Shown here one piece after another: positions 40,301 through 49,700 of a stretch of 64,000 nt of DNA (within the stretch, counting starts at the first letter, position 1; each line of letters begins with the position of its first letter). This DNA comes from Pempheris klunzingeri (Eukaryota > Chordata > Actinopteri > Acropomatiformes > Pempheridae). The position numbers and the translations under genes are program-made. The notes beneath the pieces were generated by a model, which was given only the letters and a program-made list of their open reading frames with translations, searched no databases and was not told the origin of the DNA. The stretch is taken from the NCBI RefSeq assembly GCF_042242105.1, contig NC_092032.1, forward strand, positions 6,180,415-6,244,414, in the 5' to 3' direction.

Positions 40301-42348
40301 CACTGCGTCCATGTCTTAGACCTTTACATGTAGGGTCTGGTTTTATTCGCATTATATCTGTCCTCTAATGTTTTCAGTGTCTCTTATGTCGAGACTCAAA
40401 ACCACCACCAACACGGGGACTTAGCATGAGAGCTAAATGGCTCTGGTGCAACCTGCTGGAGGAAACCAGACAAGCAAGTTCTTACTCACCATTTATTTAG
40501 ACATTATTCTAGGCCCACCTTTACTTTATGGTTTGTGTCCTTTTATACATTCATGTACGTCTTTTTCTCTTCTTTCAATTTTCTCTCCTTTTTAACTTAT
40601 ATATATTATATTTGAGCGCTCTGTGACCTTTGTGCATCTCTAGTTCTTCCTCTCGTTGCACTGCTGGTGCTTCTAGTAGTCAGAAGAGAGAAATAATATT
40701 CTGGATGAAAACTTCGCTAGAGCCTTTGTCCATGTCTGTGTCTTAATGATGATGGCTTTGCTCATTACTGTTCACCAGGTAAAATCAAGCACTTGCTGGC
40801 AGAGGATGTGGTGGACACTGCGACCAGGCTGGTGCTGGTCAACGCCATCTACTTCAAAGGCCACTGGAGCCAGCAGTTCGAAGAGGATTTCACTGTTGAT
40901 GCTCAGTTTAGAATAAACAAGGTAACACAAAGACAGCAGTGGATTTAGAAACGCAGAGGGGCCAAAGCAGCATTCAACGTTTAGGAAATGATTTCACAAT
41001 TAAGTGCACAGTTTACCCGAGGTCTGTGGGAGGCTGTGTTATTTTAGCTGGATGGAAATTCCGAGCTTGAGAGCGATCCATCATTATGTTGTGTCATGTT
41101 TGTAGTTTGATCACAGCACAACAAAGTCGGGTGAAAATGAAATCGCAAGTGTGCAATCTGCAGCAAACTCCAGCCAGTTTTAGTCCAATTCTTCCCTAAA
41201 AGATGTCTTATTCAAATAAGACCATGCTACATGGACACACGGTGGGTAGAAGAACAGTTTTGACAACACACAAAACAACAGGAGTGCATGTTCTGTTTGC
41301 TTTAGGATGACACTAAGCCGGTGAGGATGATGTACCAGAAAAGTGAATTCTCTCTCGCCTCCATCCCTGAGGCAAACTGCCAGGTAATGTCCACGAATTT
41401 TGAATTTGATATTTCAATCATTTGTGAACAGATTTCAATAAAATATAGTGGACAGATCCAAAGAAAAATGGGTTCTGATTTGGTGATGACTGAAATAATC
41501 ACACTTGGATTTTAAGATGATATCCATAGGCAAGACTTTTGCTCCCAAATACAAATACTCGGATTATCTTCAGATTAAAACAGAATGTTTTTGGACAGAT
41601 CCTAGAAATGCCCTATAAAGGGAAGGACCTCAGCATGCTCGTCTTCCTGCCCAATGAGATAGAGGACGACACCACCGGCTTGGAGAAGGTAGGACACATA
41701 TATACACACACACAGTGAACAAATGCACACTTCTAAACAGACCAATGACTGATATTGTATCCACGCTAGCTGGAGAAGGAGCTGACCTATGAGAAGTATG
41801 TGGAGTGGACTCGTCCGGGCATGATGGCTCAAACTGAGGTTGTGGTGAAGCTGCCCCGGTTCAAGATGGAGGAGAAGTACGACCTAAACGATGTCCTGAA
41901 AAGCATGGGCATGGTGGATGCCTTTGATGTCTCAATGAGCGACTTCTCTGGTGAGACATATGCCGTAAATGTATAAGTTGCACAATTATTTCAAGAGGTT
42001 AACACAACTCAACAATTTCACTGTAATAGATGGAGTTATAAACAAGCACGATGAAGACATGGCAACAGATGTCATTGCTGATTTAGTGGTCATGGTAAAA
42101 CAATGAACTCTGTCCTCACAGGCATGTCTCCGGCCAACGACCTGGTGCTGTCAAAAGTCGTCCACAAGGCTTTCGTGGAGGTCACGGAGGAGGGAACCGA
42201 GGCCGCTGCTTCCACCGCTGCTGTCGCGATGACGTTCTCTTTAACGATTCCTTCCACGTTCATCGCAGACCACCCCTTCCTCTTCTTCGTCCGACATAAC
42301 CCCACCATGAGTGTGCTCTTTGCAGGGCGATACTGCTCCCCCGAGTGA
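37354..42348 (+). CDS. Clade B serpin, leukocyte elastase inhibitor-like, copy 1 (434 aa)
   Basis: Intracellular serine-protease inhibitor of the ov-serpin (clade B) family, closest by eye to SERPINB1. Coding exons: 37354-37530, 38556-38705, 39454-39594, 40003-40120, 40779-40921, 41306-41383, 41599-41688, 41770-41950 and 42122-42348; all junctions are GT-AG and in phase. There is no signal peptide; the start [14 protein letters not shown] fits the clade B N-terminus. Core motifs include [16 protein letters not shown] (helix B), [29 protein letters not shown], hinge [10 protein letters not shown] and [10 protein letters not shown]. The second exon encodes a long C-D loop in which 15 of 50 residues are Gln. 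Aligning the loop with human SERPINB1 places P1-P1' at Phe398-Ser399, predicting a chymotrypsin-like target. Exon 3 has an alternative in-frame acceptor at 39432; the 39454 site is chosen because copy 2 uses the equivalent position. The intact hinge suggests an inhibitory serpin. An AATAAA lies about 200 bases past the stop. Confidence 0.92.
42226..42258 (+). other. Reactive-centre loop variable segment, serpin copy 1
   Basis: Encodes [11 protein letters not shown], with the predicted scissile bond Phe-Ser at 42235-42240. Flanking sequence on both sides is almost identical to copy 2, but here 10 of 11 codons differ. Confidence 0.8.
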
Positions 42349-42550
42349 GCTCTGCTGTATGTCCTGTGGACGAGGATGGATCGTGAGGCAATGGGCCCCC
42401 GGGCACAGATGTGTGAGAGGCCCCCCACTGCATAAAAGCAAGAGCCACAGATTCAGATTCAAATGTAATATTTTTTTTATATGTCTCTTTGGTGCATTTT
42501 CCATCTCTTCCATCTCTTTAATGTCCTGATCAAACCAGAGTGAACACTAT

Positions 42551-42556
42551 AATAAA
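42551..42556 (+). terminator. Polyadenylation signal of serpin copy 1
   Basis: AATAAA about 200 bases after the stop codon, followed by T-rich sequence ('cttgtgttattttatc'). Confidence 0.65.
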
Positions 42557-42787
42557 GCATCTTCTGCCAAGATGATATCTTGTGTTATTTTATCATCATC
42601 ATTCGAAGTGTAAGTATGCAAGTGCATGTCAATTTTACTGTAATTTCATCATACTAACTGTAGTTGTGCCAACAGAAGTAAAGAGGGTTTTTGTGCTGCT
42701 GTTGAATGGAGGCTGTTTCTTTTGCCTTATTTTTGTTTCAATATATATAAATCCTTGTTTGAAACATACAGGCCCACTACATTGCCA

Positions 42788-42796
<9 letters not shown>

Positions 42797-42822
<26 letters not shown>

Positions 42823-42848
42823 ATATATATATGTGTGTGTGTGTGTGT
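42797..42848. repeat. (AT)n / (GT)n compound microsatellite
   Basis: TA units followed by GT units, with one 'aaa' interruption. Directly visible. Confidence 0.9.
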
Positions 42849-43559
42849 GCAACGCTGCTAATTTAATTAAATAGTGAGTCAAGGGGGCGTCAGGGAAGCT
42901 CCTGCATTGGTCGAGATGAGCTGTCGAATGATTATCATGCTGCTGCTTTATCTATGATTTAGGTCACTAAATTTCAAATTCATTAAATGTTAATCATTAT
43001 GTAGCATGAACATGACGCCCCAGAGTTCAGTCAGCAGGACTGTTATTATTGGCTGACTCACTCAGCTGTTGCTGCCTTTGTCTTATTATACTGATTTGAT
43101 CAATTTTAAATCAGTTTATTGTACTTTAGCCTTCATTGTTCGTTCTTTTAGACAATTTTTGACAATCTTGTCTGCTTAGTAGTATTTTAATATTCTTCTA
43201 CATGTTTTTTTTTTTATGTTTATTGACATCAAAACTACCAAGCTAAAGGTGTTGTGTGCATAAACTGTAATTGTATCCATGTCACAGTTATATTAGCACA
43301 GGGCTGTGGTGCATAGCGAATGCTTTTACTTTTCTTTGCATGCATTCACCTTAACCGTGCCCTTGTGCTTACCTAATCAGCTTTACTTATTTCAGTACTT
43401 GTGTGCATTAATGTTGAACGCATTTAAATTAAATTACACCTGAAATTAATTTTTGTAATCAAATTAGTGTCCAAAATGTTAATGACCTGAGGTATCCTAT
43501 GTCAAATAAACCTAGAGTGATATTCAGAATATTATCTTAATTAGTTATAGATGAGCATA

Positions 43560-43880
43560 TGATGGATTGGGCTGTATATAGGTCATATAGGTTCACTGTA
43601 GGCGGGGTGCTCTTTTCAGCGTCTGCCTCATTCTTCCTCCTCCAGACATACCACTGATCCATAGACCTGGAAAGTTCCAGTTTTGTGTAATCGCTCCACA
43701 CAACAGAATCCCCCGCTGATAGCTTCCTCTTTCTGCCACGTCCAGGTAGTGCAGCCAATGTTCCTTTAGCACTGAACTTGTGAACTATGCTTCCAACAGT
43801 GTCTGTAGGAACATTCAGTGCTTTTGCTATTGTTTTATATCCTTTTCCTTGTGTGTGTGAGGCAATGATCCCCTCACTTA
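43560..43880 (-). mobile_element. Deleted Tc1-like transposase relic
   Basis: Read on the minus strand, about 43870-43730 encodes GKGYKTIAKALNVPTDTVGS followed by IVHKFSAKGT and PGRGRKRKLS. This is the N-terminal paired-like DNA-binding region of Tc1-family transposases, with its basic stretch. It then runs directly into SVVWSDYTKLELS and WYVWRRKNEAD, which normally sit about 100 residues further on, around the second catalytic Asp (usual form 'WSDETK'). So an internal deletion fused the DNA-binding part to part of the catalytic core. The C-terminal third and the final Glu region are not seen. It is inactive. Confidence 0.75.
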
Positions 43881-44056
43881 AGGATCAAGAAGAGAGGAGG
43901 TGCAGCTGTATAATGTATTATGTTTGTAGTAGCCGTAGTATGCTCATCCATTGAGCACCAGAAAAATGTCATGCTTGCAACCTTTCCACATTCAAGAATA
44001 AATGTCTAAAAATATATTATTTGCTTTCTCTCTGCAGTTATTGTTGATGCAGTGAT

Positions 44057-44897
44057 TATTACAAAGACCCTCCCTCTCCGGTGAACATCCAGGGAACGGA
44101 CGTAGAGATTGTGGACTCTTACAAGTACCTGGGTGTTCACCTCAACAAGAAGCTGGACTGGACTGTTAATACTCAGGCACTCTTCAAGAAAGGCCAAAGC
44201 AGACTCCACCTGCTGCGTAGACTGAGGTCTTTCGGAGTGGCGGAGGGCCTCCTGAGGACTTTCTATGACTCTGTGGTGGCATCAGCCATCTTCTACGGTG
44301 TGGTCTGCTGGAGCAGCAGCATCACGGCAGCAGAGAGGAAGAAACTGAACAAACTGGTGGACAAAGCCAGCTCTGTCCTGGGCTGCAGCCTCGATCCTGT
44401 GGAGGTGGTGGGTGACAGGAGGATGGTAGCGAAGCTGTCATCAATCATGGACAATGTCTCCCACCCCCTACATGAGACTGTAAGAGCCCTGGAAAGCTCC
44501 ATCAGTGACAGGCTTCGTCACCCACGATGCTCCAAAGAAAGGCATCGCAGGTCCTTCCTCCCTGCTGCCATCAGACTTTACAACCAAATCTGCTCCCAGT
44601 AGACCAAAGACCAAGAAAAAGGAACAAGTGCAATATTTCATATATATTTATATATTTATATATTTATATTTTCCCCATGTGCAATAGCCTTTCTATCACC
44701 TCATTCTTTCATTCTTTCACCATACATTATTTTTTGTATATACTGTACATGTAAACATATATATATTTTACATTTTTTATTCCCTTTCTTTGTATGTGTG
44801 AACTGTATCTTGTATGTGTGAATCAGAACTGCTGCTGACTTGAAATTTCCCCATTGTGGGATAAATAAAGGAATATCTTATCTTATCTTATCTTATT
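44057..44897 (+). mobile_element. 3' end of a CR1/L2/Rex1-group LINE
   Basis: A 5'-truncated non-LTR retrotransposon. An open frame from about 44060 to a TAG at 44600-44602 encodes the C-terminal part of the reverse-transcriptase polyprotein: SYKYLGVHLNKKLDWTVNT, GQSRLHLLRRLRSFGV, FYDSVVASAIFYGVVCW, DRLRHPRCSKERHRRSFLPA and AIRLYNQ. These are characteristic of fish LINEs of this group. The frame is intact for about 180 codons, so the insertion is fairly young. The 3' UTR ends 'ttgtgggataaataaaggaa' followed by a TCTTA tandem tail at 44875-44897, as in the minus-strand ends at 3439 and 20055. Confidence 0.88.
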
Positions 44898-44958
44898 ATA
44901 ATAAACTGTGCATTACCAGCCTGGCAAAAAGTGCTGTATACTATATCAAAGAAAGGGT

Positions 44959-45240
44959 TTTATTTAACAGTTACAACACTGAGACTGTAATTTAAAAGCA
45001 CAGTATCAAGGTTTCTATTCTACAATTACAACACTATTACTGTAACTAAAAACACAATACAGTAATTACTGTTATTTATTCTACAATTGACACATAATAA
45101 AAAATACAGCTATCAGAAATGACTGTGTTTTAATAGTTACACTACCCATGTAACCAAAAATACAGTAACATAGTAATTACTGTACTTTATTTTACAGTTA
45201 CATTATTGTTACTGTAAATAAAAACACAGTAAAAGTACTT
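44959..45240. repeat. Degenerate tandem repeat, about four units of 60-75 bases
   Basis: Four diverged units share the pattern 'ttacaacactattactgtaa' then 'ctaaaaacacagta' and 'attactgt...tttattctac'. They are visible at about 44965, 45022, 45140 and 45195. Unit length is irregular. It follows directly after the LINE tail. Confidence 0.55.
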
Positions 45241-45722
45241 CTTTAACAGCAGGTTGCTGCCAGTTGTTTACTGTCACTTCCACAATAAGTTTCTGACAGT
45301 GAAGCTAAAATCTGCATATTTCAGCTGTATTGTTTCTCAACATACTGTTAACACAGTATGTAGTTTTCATTATGAGAATGTTATAGTTTACAGTGTTTAA
45401 ATCAGTGTTTTAGGTGTTTATTATATTATATGCTACTATAGGACAGAGATGCAAAGTTTACAGAAGGATTAGTTTCCTTTAAGTCTGTAGTAGCATAAAA
45501 GCAGTAAAATAAAACTACCTAGAAATATGATGTTCTAGTCATTTTGACACCAAAGCTGATTGGCGTCATGCCACAAAGCCAACCCCTGTGTTTATTAATA
45601 GAGTAATAATAAATTGTTTTTAGAAGCGTAATTAAATCAAGCGAGTAAAAAGCACGTTTTTTCCGTTCGGGCTTCCGTAAAATGACGTACGAGAATGCGG
45701 AAGCTGATTTGACAGGGTTTTC

Positions 45723-45827
45723 GGGGCGGGTCGGTCTGTCAATAATAAAACTGATGCTTGCAGCAGAAGTCTTCCTGTGACAGAAAGACTCCTGATCACT
45801 TGAAGAACACAAGAAAAGTCTCTTTAT
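45723..45827 (+). promoter_or_regulatory. Probable promoter and untranslated first exon of serpin copy 2
   Basis: A GC box (ggggcggg, 45723-45730) and a TATA-like aataataaaa (45741-45750) precede a short segment ending at a strong donor (CTCTTTAT|GTAAGT, last exon base 45827). The next acceptor (tttctttttcttgtag, ending 46760) sits just before the ATG of copy 2. Clade B serpin genes normally have a noncoding first exon, so this layout is expected. The transcription start is inferred, not seen. Confidence 0.45.
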
Positions 45828-46499
45828 GTAAGTCTCGTTCAGTTTGTACCAGTGAGCTTTGGTTATTTATTTCTATATATTTGGTTCGACAGAAGTAATT
45901 TGATCCAGGCCAGAAGCTGATTGACTTTCTGATCAATTTTACCGGACAGGTTAAACCAGACAGGTGTTATGTGACAGGTAGAAAGCCTCAGTTTGACAGT
46001 CGTTGAGCCAGTCCTAGCTCTATGTACAGAATATAACCTAGTTTATCTAAATGTTAGTAATGGCAATTCTAAAAACAATGCAAGTTGATTTTTCTACTAC
46101 ATATGATTTAAAAATCTGGACCTTTTAATACTTTCTTGAAGGTATGCTGTTTTGTAAATTTGCATACACACCACTGATGCAGTATATTTTCAATAAAATC
46201 CTAAATGACTTATAACAACCACTACTGTGTTATTACTAATAAAATAAGACTAGGTAAATCAATTGTACAGAAGATTATACTGAAGGAAACCTGCTTGGTC
46301 CATGTAAAGCTTGCTATTCTAAAGACATTGTCTTAATATATCATCTATCAGGTATTGATATTCAGATGCAGTCAGTGTAATTGTAAAGTAACTGAATAAT
46401 TCATTCATTCAGCCTTTATTTAAATCTCGAGGAATCATTAAAGGCGTGCCGTCATTTTCAGTGATGTCGAGATTACACATCAATCACTCAATCTTTACA

Positions 46500-46675
46500 T
46501 GTCATATAGCGCCACTTCATAACAAATGTTATCTCAAGACACTTTCCTCAAAGGAGCAGGTCAAGATTAAACTCTTTACTCAAGAGAGACCTGACAATTC
46601 AAAGAATTCAAAACTTAAGTATTCAAGAATCTCCACATAAGCAAACATCAGGCAACAATGGCAAGGAAAAACTAA
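46500..46675 (-). repeat. Dispersed teleost repeat, copy 2 (inverted)
   Basis: Contains 'tatagcgccacttcataaca', 'aatgttatctcaagacactt', 'caggtcaagattaaactctt', 'gagagacct' and 'ggcaacaatggcaaggaaaa'. This is the reverse complement, with divergence, of the copy at 1845-2030. It lies in the first intron of serpin copy 2, about 90 bases before the coding start exon. Confidence 0.7.
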
Positions 46676-46764
46676 TGAACTCACAGAGGTAAAGAATTAA
46701 AAGCATTATTTTAAGTTTATAAATATAATAATTGATGCTCTGCTTTCTTTTTCTTGTAGAAACA

Positions 46765-49700
46765 ATGGCATCACCAGCACCTCTCTCCAAGGCCAACACC
46801 AGCTTCGCTCTGGCTTTGCTCAAAAACTTGTGTGATAACGACCAGACAGCAAATGTCTTCTACTCGCCTTTCAGCATCTCTTCGGCCCTGGCTATGGTGA
46901 TGCTGGGGGCCAGCGGCAACACAGCTGCACAGATGTCAGAGGTATGATACACACACACACGCACAAGAAGTAACTTATTTACATTGCAGGGTGGTGCACC
47001 TGGTTCAGCTTAACGTTGTGACTCAATCTTACATTTTTTTTAAAAATAAAACTGTATTATTGCTATATTGTCTGTCTGGTGGCTAAAGTGATGCAAGGTC
47101 CTACTATAAAATGCACTTCATTAAAACATCACCACAAAATGTGTCCTCTGCACCAGCACCTCTTTGAATTAATGCCAAGCAAAACTAAAGATAGTGGGTT
47201 AGGAAAGAAGGGCAGGGTGAATCACAAAACCTGCGATCCATTCATTCATTCAGTTTTTCTCTCTGTGTCAGCAAGATCGACAAAGACCTGATCTGTTCAG
47301 ACTCAGTTTTATGGAGGCTGCTGTGTTACGTTGCTATAGGAACGTGACACACAACATGGAAATGTAAAGGCAGTAAATTTTTCCAGGGAAAATCATCTGA
47401 ACACCTTATCTGTTCCCATTATGTGCAAACACGTCCACTGGTCTGGCTGCCTAACTGTCACAAATGAGTATTCTGAAGAAAAAGCAGTTTTAAAGCCTTG
47501 TTTATGCTTTGTAACCTGAAAATATACAGTGATATATTTTGTTAAATGGAATAAGGGGCTGATTTATACTTTTACTCCATAAAGAGAATAAATTCCCCTC
47601 TGATTTTTCAGGAGGTACTTCATCTTAAAGCGAGCAGAGCCAATGAGATTTAGAAATCTATTGCTAGAATAAGAGTCAGACATCAATATTAAGATTAGAG
47701 AGTCTTCAGTGAAATCACTCCTCAGTTTTGGCGCTCTGTAGGTAGTTGGAATGTAGGTGGAAGTTAACAGCTAAGTTAAAACAGAACAAGTTTCATTTTT
47801 CTGACTGAGTGCTAAAGCAAAGCCACACCCGCATAAGTCAGGCTGGTGGATGGATGAGTATGTGGAGAGGCAGGGCTTCACCCTAAATCCACCATTTTTC
47901 ATCGGAAACAATCCCTATCATTACCTGACCGCTGCTGTTACACATACAGCGTCATGCCATGCCTTTCATGAGAGAGTTCACTGTTCAAAGCAAGGAGCTG
48001 TGATATAATCTGTCTTGAATGAATTGTGTCTTGGATGTAAAAGCATGCTTCGTTCCAGAAGGTGAGAAAGGTGCAGTACAAGTTATGAGACACAGTAAGA
48101 GGGACACACCCAGCCACAGTGAGTAAGAGAGGAGTGGGTGTGTGATTGTGCACGCTTGAATGGGGTGACTGTAATATGAGACCCCTGTGAGAATTTTTTA
48201 GCAGCTGGTTACCAGAAAGTCCAGTTGCGCAAACTTGTTTCTTGCGATATGTTTATTAGCCAGCTGCTCACAATTACTCTACAAATACCGTAGTCCATCG
48301 ATGTGAATAAGCAATCTGTGGGTCAGCAATGACATCCGAATTAACAAGAACCTGAGCGGCTCACGATGAAAACCAATAAAAATGTATTGGTGGCAACTTT
48401 TAGCCTGCGGGATACAACTTAACCTACGCTTGACTGCCAGGATGATTTTATGACTTCCTGCACACAAGCAGACGCACAGGATCATCTAACTTAACCAACT
48501 GCACCCCTAGGTCCTCTGCTTCACCAAGGCAGAGAAGCCGCGGCGTGCTGGAGCACAGCAGATGCAGCAGCAGGTCCAGGTCACATTGCCAGCGCATTTG
48601 CTCAAAGCGGTAACAAAGTCACCAGTTCAGGAGTGATAAACTAACTGAGGGTGTTTTACTAACTCTCTGGGTGGTGTCATCTGGTGAGGGGATTCTTGGA
48701 GACAAAGATCCAGAGAGAATTGTTTTCCCTCCTCTTTGCTTGCTGGTCTTGAACAGAATTTAAAAAAAAAAAAAAAAAAAACAGGAGCAGCCTTAGTTAT
48801 GTGCTGTTTGCTGAAGGTTTAGTGTGCTAAACAGCTCCAACCACCATTGTTATCAATAATACACATGAACGAAGCCCTGTCTTTTCTTTTTATAGCTGCT
48901 TCCTGGTGTGCTTTGTATCTCTTGTCTCTTCTTGTCACTTGTCTCTATTGTCAGTATCAGTATAACACACACACACACTTAAACAAATGTCATTAAGACT
49001 GACCATGGAAGATAGTGGGTTATGTCTTGCTGATTTGGATGCATCTTGAATTCTTATTTAAAAGGATGGACATATTATTGAAGATAACCATGAAAATAAC
49101 AACATGGCGGAAGGATGGTGCATGTCCTCATTTGACTGTTTCTGGAAAGGCTTGTGAAAGCTTGGGCCGGCATTTCTATGGGTTCTTTAAAGGTGTTTAA
49201 GTGTCCCCTCTAATTTTGAGTCTGTGTTGGGATGTTGTGCAGTAACAATGCCATGGTGATTTAGGTGTTCTCAGATACAACATTAGTTGAGGAAGTCCAA
49301 TTCATTCACGTCTTCCCAGTAGGTCATTATGTCCCAACCTATCTGTGTTACAATAGGTTCTACGCTAATGTAGTTTGCATATTGTATAAGCAATTTCCCC
49401 CTGGGGACTATTAAAGTAATTCTGATATTTTCAGTTTTTGTTTCCTCGTTTATTTTATCTATAGTCTCATCTCTTAAAAGGCAAGATGGCCACTCTAATG
49501 GACTGTTCACAGCAGACTGTTCTGTCACTTGCTAAGCCCATCTCCGTAACACTTCTCTACTTTTTCCACAGTGCCTGAAGACCAAAGATTGTCAGGATGA
49601 AGTCCACGTCAGCTTTGCCAAACTGCTGAACGAGCTCAACAAGCCTGACGCTCAGTATGCCCTCAGTGTCGCCAACAGACTTTACGGGGAGCAGTCCTAC

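Noticed and set aside
44293..44502. Minus-strand open frame inside the LINE
   Set aside because: Shadow of the plus-strand reverse-transcriptase frame.
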